Source: Lachnoanaerobaculum sp. OBRC5-5
Lineage (GTDB): Bacteria > Bacillota > Clostridia > Lachnospirales > Lachnospiraceae
Direction: 5' to 3'
DNA length: 64,000 nucleotides
NCBI RefSeq assembly: GCF_000296385.1
Contig: NZ_JH815185.1
Location: 718,013-782,012 of the forward strand
The position numbers were made by a program, and so were the translations under genes. The first letter of the stretch is position 1, and each line of letters opens with the position of its first letter. A model generated the notes under the pieces. The model was not told the origin of the DNA, made no database searches, and saw only the letters and a program-made list of their open reading frames with translations. Positions 9,412 to 17,744 of the stretch are shown here, piece by piece.

Positions 9412-10586
9412 TATGCGTTCCCCCTTGTTCTGAACAATATGTATATAAAGAACGGTGCGCCTATAAGTGATGTAAGCACTCCAAGAGGTATTTCGTACGC
9501 AAGTAGAGTTCGACAGCAATTATCCACAACAAGCATAAACAGAGCACCTGTTAAAAGTGAAAAAGGAATAAGAGTCTTATTATTAGGTCCGGAAATAAAT
9601 CTGACAAGATGTGGAATCATAAGTCCGACCCATCCGATTGTTCCTGCGATTGATACAACAGAAGCTGTAAGCAAAGTTGCACATATAATGCAAACAATTC
9701 TTACTGTAGAAACACTAATTCCCATAGACTTTGCTTCATCCTCGCCGAAAGATAAAAGATTAAGCTTCCATCTAAGTGCCATAATCGGTATTACCCCAAG
9801 CACAAAAGGTATAAGGAAGAATAAAATATCTGTATAGCTTACCTTTGCAAGACTTCCCATTAACCAATAAGTCATTGCCGGCAACTGTTCATCTGTATCT
9901 GCGAGATATTTTGTAATTGAAACTAAGGCTTGGAAAAGAGTATTTACCGTCATTCCACAAAGGACAAGCAATAAAACTATATTTGTTCCTCTACCTATTG
10001 ATTTACTTAAAAAATATGAAAGTGCAACAGCAAATATTCCCATAACAAAGGCTGCAATCTGTACCATAAGCGGCCCCATATTAAAAAGCATCATAATACA
10101 GGCACCAACACTTGCACCTGCAGATGCACCTAAAATATCAGGTGAAACCATCGGATTTCTAAATAATCCCTGATATGTTGCACCTGAAACCGCAAGAGAA
10201 CTTCCTACAAGAATAGCTGCAAATATTCTCGGCATTCGTACAAGCCAAATGACAGTGTCCTCAGGACCTGTCATCCATCTCGGTTCATTCAAAATTATGC
10301 CAAAATGTGATAATACCCACCATATACCATGCTGTATTCCGGCAAAGATAGAGCTTAAAACATCTTTAACAGATATATTGTATCGCCCTGAAATAAATGA
10401 AAAAATAAATACAGATATAAGCAGGATAGTTATAGCTATAAAGTATATAATTCCTACACGTTTGTCGGCCTTATACTCAGCCATAAACTGTTTATCATAT
10501 TCCATAAGTTCCTGTGAAATCATATCTTTATCGCTAGAATCTATAAATGTTTTATAACTGCTTAAGTTATTGTTTTTCTTGCCCAT
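9411..10586 (-). CDS. ABC transporter permease, FecCD/BtuC family
   Basis: The membrane channel of the importer, 391 residues with many hydrophobic helices. Family motifs are RMPRIFAAILVGSSLAVSGA, YQGLFRNPMVSPDILGASAG and, near the C-terminus, GTIGWVGLMIPHLVR. The soluble N-terminal stretch of about 45 residues is longer than usual. The start at 10586 (MGKKNNN) has AAAGGG upstream, whereas the in-frame ATG 42 bases earlier has no binding site. It is the first gene of the importer operon, divergent from the formate/nitrite-type channel gene. No riboswitch or Fur box was recognised in the 227-base gap. Confidence 0.93.
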   Translation of the reverse strand: MGKKNNNLSSYKTFIDSSDKDMISQELMEYDKQFMAEYKADKRVGIIYFIAITILLISVFIFSFISGRYNISVKDVLSSIFAGIQHGIWWVLSHFGIILNEPRWMTGPEDTVIWLVRMPRIFAAILVGSSLAVSGATYQGLFRNPMVSPDILGASAGASVGACIMMLFNMGPLMVQIAAFVMGIFAVALSYFLSKSIGRGTNIVLLLVLCGMTVNTLFQALVSITKYLADTDEQLPAMTYWLMGSLAKVSYTDILFFLIPFVLGVIPIMALRWKLNLLSFGEDEAKSMGISVSTVRIVCIICATLLTASVVSIAGTIGWVGLMIPHLVRFISGPNNKTLIPFSLLTGALFMLVVDNCCRTLLAYEIPLGVLTSLIGAPFFIYILFRTRGNA

Positions 10587-10670
10587 ATGAATCCCTTTAC
10601 AATAAATAATCTTGTGATAACTTAACATAAAGCAGGATTTAAGTAAACAAAAAGGCTTATGTATTGAATA

Positions 10671-10698
10671 TTTATATAATATTTATCGAAAATATCAA
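10671..10698 (-). promoter_or_regulatory. possible promoter of the ABC importer operon
   Basis: Read leftward, TTGATA at 10698-10693 and TATAAA at 10676-10671 are separated by 16 bases. Imperfect inverted arms (10662-10673 and 10690-10700, TATTGA...TCAATA) overlap both boxes and could be an operator. The region is very AT-rich, so chance matches are possible. Confidence 0.35.
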
Positions 10699-10741
10699 TA
10701 AAACAAAAGCTCCATATTTTATAAAACTGCATTCAATCCAC

Positions 10742-10769
10742 TTGACATATATTATATTTTTTGTAAAAT
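10742..10769 (+). promoter_or_regulatory. promoter of the formate/nitrite-type channel gene
   Basis: A perfect TTGACA (10742-10747) and TAAAAT (10764-10769) with a 16-base spacer, 45 bases before the start codon, with an AGGAGAG binding site in between. Confidence 0.55.
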
Positions 10770-10813
10770 ATATAAGGTTATTTTTTTAACAAAAACAGGA
10801 GAGAAATGTATTT

Positions 10814-11644
10814 ATGAACTTTTCAAATACTACAGCTGAGGTTACACAAAATCTCATAGAGGCCGGTGAAGGCAAAGTAAAACGCCCGCTACACAAAATG
10901 ATTTTGTTGGGAATCCTTGCAGGTATGCTTATAGGAGCAGGAGCAATGGCAAGCAGTGTAGCGATACACGATATTTCAAATACAGGAATTGCAAGACTTG
11001 TAGCAGGATTGGTATTTCCTATAGGTTTTGTAATGATGGTATTGTTTGGCGGTGAACTCTTTACAGGTGCCTGCCTTATGATAATCGGTGTTTTAAAAGG
11101 AAAATATAAGGTATCGGATATGATTAGAGCGCTTATCGTTGTATTTATATCTAATCTTATAGGTGGACTTTTATTTGCAATACTGGTAGCTTTCAGCGGT
11201 CAGTTCAAATACAGCGACGGCCTGATGGGTGCATTTACAATAAAACTTGCATTGTCAAAAGCAAATATACCTTTTGGTTCCGCACTTATATCAGGTATAT
11301 TATGTAACTTCTTTGTCTGTCTTGGAGTAGTTATGGCAGGTTTGTCCAAAGACATTTCAGGAAAGGTATTGGCAAGCTTTTTACCTATTATGACTTTTGT
11401 AACAGGCGGATTTGAGCACTGTGTTGCAAATATGTTCTATATTCCTGCAGGTATATTTGCCGCCGGTAACAGCAAATATGCGGAAGTAGCTATGACAAAG
11501 TATGGAATAACTGCTAAAAAACTTGCAACATTGAATTGGAAAAACTTTTTACTTACAAACGAACTTCCTGTAACAATCGGTAATATAATAGGTGGTATGC
11601 TCTTTATTGGAGTTGTAATGTATATTGTTTATAGTAAAGAATGA
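10814..11644 (+). CDS. formate/nitrite transporter (FNT) family channel
   Basis: A 276-residue integral membrane protein of the FocA/NirC family, which forms pentameric channels for small monovalent anions such as formate, nitrite or hydrosulfide. Six hydrophobic segments are visible. Family motifs include AGMLIGAGAMASSV, the region FVMMVLFGGELFTGACLM, GILCNFFVCLGV and GFEHCVANMFYIPAG. It stands alone between its own promoter and a terminator, opposite the ABC importer and ahead of cob block II. In an anaerobe formate is the likely substrate, but the selectivity cannot be read from the sequence. Confidence 0.93.
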   Translation: MNFSNTTAEVTQNLIEAGEGKVKRPLHKMILLGILAGMLIGAGAMASSVAIHDISNTGIARLVAGLVFPIGFVMMVLFGGELFTGACLMIIGVLKGKYKVSDMIRALIVVFISNLIGGLLFAILVAFSGQFKYSDGLMGAFTIKLALSKANIPFGSALISGILCNFFVCLGVVMAGLSKDISGKVLASFLPIMTFVTGGFEHCVANMFYIPAGIFAAGNSKYAEVAMTKYGITAKKLATLNWKNFLLTNELPVTIGNIIGGMLFIGVVMYIVYSKE

Positions 11645-11663
11645 TAGAAGATGATGTTAAAAG

Positions 11664-11690
11664 GCTGTCACAATATGTGACGGCTTTTTT
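11664..11690 (+). terminator. rho-independent terminator after the FNT gene
   Basis: A 9-bp stem (GCTGTCACA / TGTGACGGC, one G-U pair) with a 3-base loop followed by six T residues, 20 bases after the stop codon. Confidence 0.85.
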
Positions 11691-11703
11691 ATATAAGAAT
11701 ATA

Positions 11704-11749
11704 TTTACTGTAAAGGTTTACTTTACTTATAGAAAAGATGTGATAAAGT
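11704..11749 (+). promoter_or_regulatory. possible promoter and operator of cob block II
   Basis: TTTACT (11722-11727) and TAAAGT (11744-11749) with 16 bases between are the best promoter match ahead of the block. Just upstream and overlapping the -35 are four copies of the pentamer TTTAC or its complement (11704, 11710, 11717, 11722), giving a perfect 11-base palindrome at 11704-11714. This looks like a protein-binding site for an unidentified regulator. Confidence 0.35.
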
Positions 11750-11776
11750 ATTTATATAAACATATCGGAGGTCTTT

Positions 11777-12334
11777 ATGGACGCATTTGAAGAATTGAAA
11801 AGAGTTATTACAAACGAAAAATTAGATGATCGGGCTAAAGAATTCTATTTATCCAATATTTCAACTTTGGATAAAGAAAAGCAGCAGGCAATACTTGATC
11901 TTGTTATAAAAATGAATAATGCCGGTTTTAAAAATAATATACCTTCAGCATACAGTGAAGTTACAGAAAATATTCCACAATTTGCCAGGATGTCGGTTTT
12001 TAAAGAAATGCAAAAGATAGTAAGAGATATTGAAGGAAATCTTGAGCTTGCCGATGAATTTTATGAAGATGACAGTGAACTTCTTGACAAATTTAACGAT
12101 TGCTTCAATGAGAGTGAGGCTCAAAAGTTTTTACAGATTTATACAAAAGCTGTTATATCAAAGTTTTATTCTTTTCTTGAAGAGGGAAACCCAAGGGCGC
12201 AAGAAGATGATTTAAACTGGGCCTTACTTGAAACAAAAGCTGACGGAAGTCATAGTGAAAGAATTATTGAAGGCTTTCTTGAAGATGACTTTAATGAAGA
12301 AGATTATGATTGGGAGATGGAAGATGAATTTTGA
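11777..12334 (+). CDS. hypothetical acidic protein, first gene of cob block II
   Basis: A 185-residue cytoplasmic protein that I do not recognise. It is predicted to be helix-rich and is very acidic at its C-terminus (FLEDDFNEEDYDWEMEDEF), with no signal peptide, membrane segment or nucleotide-binding motif. The ribosome binding site CGGAGG is strong. It overlaps the next gene by 11 bases, so the two products are probably made together and may interact. The gene pair is placed between a terminator and cbiA, so it probably shares the cbiA transcript, but nothing in the sequence links it to corrin chemistry. Confidence 0.8.
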   Translation: MDAFEELKRVITNEKLDDRAKEFYLSNISTLDKEKQQAILDLVIKMNNAGFKNNIPSAYSEVTENIPQFARMSVFKEMQKIVRDIEGNLELADEFYEDDSELLDKFNDCFNESEAQKFLQIYTKAVISKFYSFLEEGNPRAQEDDLNWALLETKADGSHSERIIEGFLEDDFNEEDYDWEMEDEF

Positions 12335-12917
12335 TGAGCTGAGCTCAAAATATAAGGAAAAGAATATTGTAAAGCTTTGTAAGAAACTCTCAAAGAGTTT
12401 TGCCCTTACAAGAAGTAAAGATATGACAAATCTATATGAGTTGGCTTTTTGGCTTTATATTTATGATTATAAGGATGAGATCTTAAATATATATAATCTT
12501 GTAAATATAGATATACCTGAAAAGATTGATTTTAATATTTGGACTTGGATTTTATCTATATGGGGATTACAGGCTTATATTTATGAAACTGAAGGTGAGA
12601 TAAACAAAAGAGATGAGATTGTTGCCAATATGAAAAGAGTATATTCCGTCCCTCGTACTAAAGAAGATACACAGGAAAATACTTGGAAATTTTATTTAAA
12701 GATTGCCGGCAGACAAACTTTAGAATCAGTATCCTACGAAGCAGAAATTGAAAGAGCAATACAGACTGAAAATAAAAAGGGCGAAGAAGCTTATAGATTT
12801 TCAGGACTGTGTAAAATGATTTCATACGATGTAACAGGCTTTTATCCTCATTTGGTTGAAAACAGAGATAAACTTGAGGAAAGAATAAAAGAATACATTC
12901 AGTATTTGAGAAGTTAA
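12324..12917 (+). CDS. hypothetical helix-rich protein, second gene of cob block II
   Basis: A 197-residue cytoplasmic protein, not recognised. Tryptophan- and tyrosine-rich helices (LYELAFWLYIYDYKDEI, FNIWTWILSIWGLQAYIYE) suggest an alpha-helical repeat fold resembling TPR-like proteins; this is inference from pattern only. The start at 12324 was chosen because GGGAGATGGAAG precedes it and it overlaps the upstream gene by 11 bases. An ORF extending upstream to 12228 would run deep into the upstream gene. cbiA starts 4 bases after the stop. Confidence 0.78.
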   Translation: MNFDELSSKYKEKNIVKLCKKLSKSFALTRSKDMTNLYELAFWLYIYDYKDEILNIYNLVNIDIPEKIDFNIWTWILSIWGLQAYIYETEGEINKRDEIVANMKRVYSVPRTKEDTQENTWKFYLKIAGRQTLESVSYEAEIERAIQTENKKGEEAYRFSGLCKMISYDVTGFYPHLVENRDKLEERIKEYIQYLRS

Positions 12918-12921
12918 ATTT

Positions 12922-14286
12922 ATGATTTTACCAAAGAAAAAACAAGCCTTTATGGTTTCGGCAATGAAATCAGGGAGCGGAAAAACGCTTATTACATTAG
13001 GGCTTATAAATATATTGAAAAATATGGGGAAAACCATTTCCATATATAAAACAGGACCGGACTATATTGATACCATGTATCATGAAAAAATTGCAGGAAG
13101 TCCGTCTACTAATCTGGATCCTTTCTTTTTGGAACCGGAATATAGACCCGGTGAACTTAAAAATCTCTTTTTTAGGAACTTTACAGGTGATATGGCCATT
13201 ATAGAGGGTGCCATGGGACTGTTTGACGGGGTATATGGAGAAGGAAAAAGATGCAGTGCCTGTATTGTATCCGAAGAAATAGGGATAGATGTTATTCTTG
13301 TAGTAGATATAGATGAGATTGATACTGTAGGTGAATACCTTCAAAAGTTTTCTCATCGTGTAAAGACTGTAATAGTAAATAAAGTACCGATTGATTATGA
13401 TATAAGTTTGATTCGTGAGAGATTAGTCGAGTCGAATCTAACTCTAATAGGATTTTTGTATTATAATGAAAATTATCATATGGAAAGCAGACATCTTGGA
13501 TTAAATGAGCCGGGAAAGGATATATTTAAAATAGTTGATAAACTCTCTGATGAGCTTTCTAAAACATTAGATTTTAAGCTGTTTGAGAAGTTTACTTTAA
13601 ATATTGACTGTAATATACCATCACATAAAGCAAAGGATGTTACACTGAATAATATAAAGTCAAAGTACCGTCTTGCTTTTGCATTTGATGAGGCATTTTC
13701 ATTTACCTATGATGAAAATATAAAGGTATTAGAAGAATATGGTTTTGAAATAGTGAAATTCAGCCCCTTACATGATAAGAATCTTCCTGAAAACATCTCA
13801 GCCATATGGCTTTCAGGAGGTTATCCTGAGCTTTATGCAAATGAGCTCTCATCAAATATTTCAATGCTTGAAAGTATAGCAAAGGCAAAAGATATACCTA
13901 TCATCGCCGAATGTGGAGGTTTTATTTATCTGCATAAAAATTTTGAAGATAATAACGGTGAAAGCTTTAGAGGTGTAGGACTTATAGACGGCAAAGCCTT
14001 CAAAACTAAAAAGCTTGTGAGATTCGGTTATATAGAAATAGAAGCAAAATCTGACAGTGTACTTATGAAAAAAAATCAAAAGATACGAAGCCATGAATTC
14101 CACTACTTTGATTCTACAAATAATGGTGAATATGCGCATGCCCTAAAAGCAAATAAGAGCAAAGAATGGGATTGTATAAATGCATATGAAAATATATTTG
14201 CCGGATTTCCGCATATATATTTGTGTGGCTATGAATTTTTGATAGAAAACTTAATAGAATATTTAGAGAGGAAAAGCAATGTATAG
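12922..14286 (+). CDS. cbiA: cobyrinate a,c-diamide synthase
   Basis: CbiA amidates the a and c carboxylates of cobyrinic acid using ATP and glutamine. The 454-residue protein has an N-terminal ATP-binding domain with the P-loop MKSGSGKTLITLGL and KTGPDYIDTMYHEKI, then a C-terminal class I glutamine amidotransferase domain with AIWLSGGYPELYA and the nucleophile region PIIAECGGFIYL (catalytic Cys in AECGG). The catalytic His region near SHEFHYF is also present. It has a weak ribosome binding site and begins 4 bases after the upstream gene, consistent with coupled translation. It overlaps cobT by 8 bases. Confidence 0.95.
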   Translation: MILPKKKQAFMVSAMKSGSGKTLITLGLINILKNMGKTISIYKTGPDYIDTMYHEKIAGSPSTNLDPFFLEPEYRPGELKNLFFRNFTGDMAIIEGAMGLFDGVYGEGKRCSACIVSEEIGIDVILVVDIDEIDTVGEYLQKFSHRVKTVIVNKVPIDYDISLIRERLVESNLTLIGFLYYNENYHMESRHLGLNEPGKDIFKIVDKLSDELSKTLDFKLFEKFTLNIDCNIPSHKAKDVTLNNIKSKYRLAFAFDEAFSFTYDENIKVLEEYGFEIVKFSPLHDKNLPENISAIWLSGGYPELYANELSSNISMLESIAKAKDIPIIAECGGFIYLHKNFEDNNGESFRGVGLIDGKAFKTKKLVRFGYIEIEAKSDSVLMKKNQKIRSHEFHYFDSTNNGEYAHALKANKSKEWDCINAYENIFAGFPHIYLCGYEFLIENLIEYLERKSNV

Positions 14287-15439
14287 ACTACCGGTTTTGA
14301 CTGATATACAAAATGAACTGATGGATAAATTAAAATTTTTGTCATCGGGCATTACAAATACTTCAACACAATACAAACAATTAGCTAAAAAGCATTGGGA
14401 TTCCATTGCAAAGCCGCTTGACAGTCTGGGAGAGTTTGAAAGGATATTTCAAAAACTTTCAGCTATATTTGAAAGTGAGATTCCGGTTATTGATAAAAAA
14501 TGTATTACTGTTATGTGTGCCGACAACGGAGTGGTGGAGGAAGGTATATCACAGTCAGGTAAGGAAGTAACTCTGGCTGTTGCAAAGAGTATGGTTCTTG
14601 GAACTTCAAGTATATCAGTTTTATGCAAATCTTGCGCTTCCGATTTAATGGTGATAGATATGGGTATTGACAGCTTTGATACCGATATCTATTCGATGGG
14701 TGTTATAAATCATAAACTTATGCATGGTACCAATAATTTTATAAAAGAAAAAGCAATGCCTATAGATATAAGTTTAAGAGCGATACTTTACGGTATAGAA
14801 ATAGTTGAAAACCTCAAAAATAAAGGTATAAATATTATAGGTACAGGTGAAATGGGTATAGGAAATACTACCACTTCATCAGCTCTTTCATCAGCCCTTT
14901 TAAATCTACTCGTTACAAATGTTACAGGTCGTGGTGCGGGACTAAATGATATTAGGCTGCAAAGAAAAATAGATATAATAGAAGTTGGAATAAATAAATA
15001 TGGCTTTAGAGATAAGACTTTTATTGATTACATTAATTCAGAAAACGTAGATACAAGAGTATTGTCTACAATTGATCTGATTTCATCTATCGGTGGACTC
15101 GATATAGCCGCTCTTACAGGAATATTTATAGGAGGCGCTATATACAAAATACCGGTAGTAATAGACGGCGTGATTTCTGAGGTTGCAGCTCTTTTGGCTT
15201 ATTTTTTACATCCGCTTTGTAAAGAATATATGATAGCATCACATCTAAGTCGTGAGCCTGTAGCAGATGCTATATTTGATATTCTTGAATTAAAACCTGT
15301 AATTGATGCTTCTTTGGCTCTAGGTGAGGGAAGCGGTTGCGCCATGCTTTTTCCTCTTCTTGATCTTATATCACAGATTTATACAAAGAATGCTTCATTT
15401 TCGGATATTAAGATAGAAGAGTATAAGAGATTTGTATGA
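14279..15439 (+). CDS. cobT: nicotinate-nucleotide-dimethylbenzimidazole phosphoribosyltransferase
   Basis: CobT makes alpha-ribazole phosphate from a lower-ligand base and nicotinate mononucleotide, for the nucleotide loop of cobalamin. The 386-residue protein shows the family order: KPLDSLGEFE near residue 45, VMCADNGVVEEGISQ, GTGEMGIGNTTTSSAL with the TGRGAGL loop, a segment SSIGGLDIAALTG, and the C-terminal LGEGSGCAMLFPLLD with the catalytic glutamate (GEGSG). It is a little longer than the 350-residue norm. The base it accepts cannot be read; no bza genes for anaerobic benzimidazole synthesis are in the window. Confidence 0.95.
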   Translation: MYRLPVLTDIQNELMDKLKFLSSGITNTSTQYKQLAKKHWDSIAKPLDSLGEFERIFQKLSAIFESEIPVIDKKCITVMCADNGVVEEGISQSGKEVTLAVAKSMVLGTSSISVLCKSCASDLMVIDMGIDSFDTDIYSMGVINHKLMHGTNNFIKEKAMPIDISLRAILYGIEIVENLKNKGINIIGTGEMGIGNTTTSSALSSALLNLLVTNVTGRGAGLNDIRLQRKIDIIEVGINKYGFRDKTFIDYINSENVDTRVLSTIDLISSIGGLDIAALTGIFIGGAIYKIPVVIDGVISEVAALLAYFLHPLCKEYMIASHLSREPVADAIFDILELKPVIDASLALGEGSGCAMLFPLLDLISQIYTKNASFSDIKIEEYKRFV

Positions 15440-15960
15440 TAACTTATATTTATGGAGGTGTATCAAGCGGAAAATCTGAATATGCCGAGGAACTGATATC
15501 AATGGAATTTAATAAAAAGATATATCTTGCTACAATGGAAAATACCGGTGAATATGCAGGCAAAAGAGTAGAGAAGCACCTTTTACAAAGAGAAGGAAAA
15601 GGATTTTTTACTATTGAAGAGCCGAGACATATAAAAGATTTGAATATAGATGAGGATGATAATATTTTACTTGAAGATTTGACTAATCTTTTATCCAATA
15701 ATCTTTTTAATGAAGCCGAACTTAAAAATAACTTTAAAGAGATTACAGAAGAGATTTTTTCTGATATAATTACTCTTAAAGATAGGTGTAATTCTGTTTT
15801 TATTGTAGGAAATGATATATTTTCTACCGAAAGAAATCAAAGCAAAGAGCTGGACATTTTTATTGATTGTCTTTATTCTTTGCATACTAAAATAATTGAG
15901 GTAGCAGATAGGGTAATAGAGGTAGTCTACGGTCTACCCTATGATAAAAAGTTAATATGA
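15436..15960 (+). CDS. cobU: adenosylcobinamide kinase / adenosylcobinamide-phosphate guanylyltransferase
   Basis: CobU phosphorylates adenosylcobinamide and transfers GMP to it, giving adenosylcobinamide-GDP. The 174-residue protein has the P-loop GGVSSGKS (residues 7-14) and the segment EKHLLQREGKGFFTIEEP, which corresponds to the region bearing the guanylylated histidine in known CobU. It overlaps cobT and cobS by 4 bases each (ATGA). The sequence between residues 70 and 110 is less conserved but continuous. Confidence 0.92.
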   Translation: MITYIYGGVSSGKSEYAEELISMEFNKKIYLATMENTGEYAGKRVEKHLLQREGKGFFTIEEPRHIKDLNIDEDDNILLEDLTNLLSNNLFNEAELKNNFKEITEEIFSDIITLKDRCNSVFIVGNDIFSTERNQSKELDIFIDCLYSLHTKIIEVADRVIEVVYGLPYDKKLI

Positions 15961-16715
15961 GTAATTTATTCAAATCAATGGCAATTACCTTTGCCATGTA
16001 TTCTAAAATTCCTGTTAGGAATTTTAACTGGGAAAAAGAAAATATGAAATACTGCCTTTTATTTTTACCTGTTGTAGGTATTGTAGAGGGGGTTTTTTTG
16101 ATCGCATTTTCTATATTTTTAAATAAACTTAATGTAAATCCTATTCTGATTGCAGCTGTACTTACGGTCTTACCTATTTTGTATACAGGCGGTATTCATA
16201 TGGATGGATTTTTAGACACTATGGATGCTCTTGGATCAAATCAGGATAAACAAAAGAAGCTGAATATTTTAAAGGATTCCAACTCAGGTGCATTTGCCAT
16301 AATAGGAGGGTTGGTATATATATTATTATATTTTGCATCCTTGCTTACATTTCAAGGATTCATAAGAATATATATATTGGCTGTTTCATATATGCTTATC
16401 AGAGCATATAGTGCGCTTTCTTTAATAGTTTTTAAAAATGCCAGGGGTAGCGGACTTGCATTTGAGTTTGCTGATAAAAGTCTGATATATACCAACAGAA
16501 CGGTATTGATAGGATTTATTTTACTTGGAAGTGTAGCCATGATAATAATAAATATTAATTACGGATTATTATGTGCAATTTCCGTATTTTTAGTTTTTAT
16601 GTATTACAGAGTGAAATCTTTTGAAGAGTTTGGGGGTATTACAGGTGATCTGGCAGGGTATTTTCTGCAACTGGCCGAGCTGGTTGTAGTTTTGGTACTG
16701 GCACTTGCACCTTAA
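15957..16715 (+). CDS. cobS: adenosylcobinamide-GDP ribazoletransferase (cobalamin synthase)
   Basis: CobS joins adenosylcobinamide-GDP with alpha-ribazole phosphate at the membrane, the last assembly step. The 252-residue protein is hydrophobic with about six or seven membrane helices. Family motifs are FAMYSKIPV near the start, TGGIHMDGFLDTMDALGS (metal-binding acidic residues), DSNSGAFAIIGG and GGITGDLAGYFLQ near the C-terminus. The ATG overlaps the cobU stop by 4 bases. Confidence 0.95.
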   Translation: MSNLFKSMAITFAMYSKIPVRNFNWEKENMKYCLLFLPVVGIVEGVFLIAFSIFLNKLNVNPILIAAVLTVLPILYTGGIHMDGFLDTMDALGSNQDKQKKLNILKDSNSGAFAIIGGLVYILLYFASLLTFQGFIRIYILAVSYMLIRAYSALSLIVFKNARGSGLAFEFADKSLIYTNRTVLIGFILLGSVAMIIININYGLLCAISVFLVFMYYRVKSFEEFGGITGDLAGYFLQLAELVVVLVLALAP

Positions 16716-16721
16716 ATAAAA

Positions 16722-17744
16722 ATGATTCATTATTTGGCATTTATTTCCGGTTTTATAGCGGATTTCTTTATTAGAGATTTTCATGAATTGCCACATATAG
16801 TTAGATTTATTGGAAGCAGCATTTCAGTACTTGAGAAGTTTTTCAGAAAAAAATTCAAGTCGAAATCCGGGCTGTTATTTGCCGGATTTCTTATCGTTCT
16901 CTTTAATATACTGTTTTGGGGATATTTGGCATATTTTATTGATATAGTTATTTATAGAATAAATTTCTATTTAGGCTTTGTATTAGAGTGCTTTTTATTC
17001 TTTCAAATATTTGCCAAGGCATCTTTACGTTATGAGAGTATGAAGGTCTATCATGCAATAAGATCAGGTAATATAGATGAGTCGAGGAAGTTTCTTTCCA
17101 TGATAGTAGGAAGAGATACAGACTGTCTTGATTTTGAACAGATAACTAAAGCGGTTATAGAGACAGTGGCAGAAAATATGTCGGACGGAATTGTCGCTCC
17201 ATGGTTTTATGCCACATTAGGTGCTGTGATTGCTATATGCTCAGATATGAAATTCTCATGGCTGATTTTTGTGCTTCCTATTGTGTACAAGGCTGTAAAT
17301 ACAATGGATTCAATGATCGGCTATAAGGATGAAAAATATTTTTATATAGGTAAAACGGCGGCCAAACTTGATGATGTAGTTAATTTTTTACCGGCAAGAT
17401 TTTCTGCTTTTATACTTTTGATAGTGATATTTTTTGTATCATTAGTTAAAAATAATACTCAAATGTTTAGAAATTCAGTACATGCATTTTTTAAATACAG
17501 ATATATTCATTCAAGTCCTAATGCAGGACAAACTGAAAGTGTAATTGCCGGTTTTTTTAATACTAAACTGCTTGGTGATGCATATTATTTCGGTAAATTA
17601 GTTAAAAAAAGAAGTATTGGCGACGGCAATGAACATGTAAGTGCAGATGATATTGTAATATTAAATAATATTACGTATCTTTCTTATTTGGTTTTGCTGA
17701 TAATAAATTTGATAATTGGGGGCATAGTATGCTTTATTTTATAG
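16722..17744 (+). CDS. cbiB: adenosylcobinamide-phosphate synthase
   Basis: CbiB attaches (R)-1-amino-2-propanol or its phosphate to adenosylcobyric acid. The 340-residue protein has several membrane helices and the family motifs GRDTDCLDFEQITKAVIET, ENMSDGIVAPWFYA, VNTMDSMIGYKDEKYFYIG and HSSPNAGQTESVIAG. It begins 6 bases after cobS and overlaps cbiF by 16 bases. It works with CobD, encoded two genes on, which supplies aminopropanol phosphate. Confidence 0.95.
   Translation: MIHYLAFISGFIADFFIRDFHELPHIVRFIGSSISVLEKFFRKKFKSKSGLLFAGFLIVLFNILFWGYLAYFIDIVIYRINFYLGFVLECFLFFQIFAKASLRYESMKVYHAIRSGNIDESRKFLSMIVGRDTDCLDFEQITKAVIETVAENMSDGIVAPWFYATLGAVIAICSDMKFSWLIFVLPIVYKAVNTMDSMIGYKDEKYFYIGKTAAKLDDVVNFLPARFSAFILLIVIFFVSLVKNNTQMFRNSVHAFFKYRYIHSSPNAGQTESVIAGFFNTKLLGDAYYFGKLVKKRSIGDGNEHVSADDIVILNNITYLSYLVLLIINLIIGGIVCFIL

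Noticed and set aside
10587-10813. Possible cobalamin riboswitch upstream of the importer or the FNT gene
   Set aside because: No B12-box-like GCCACTG core or long structured GC-rich leader is present; the gap is AT-rich and too short for a full element on either strand after allowing for promoters.
12030-12215. Overlapping 61-codon frame inside the first unknown gene of cob block II
   Set aside because: It overlaps a better-supported gene with a strong binding site, and its own start has none.
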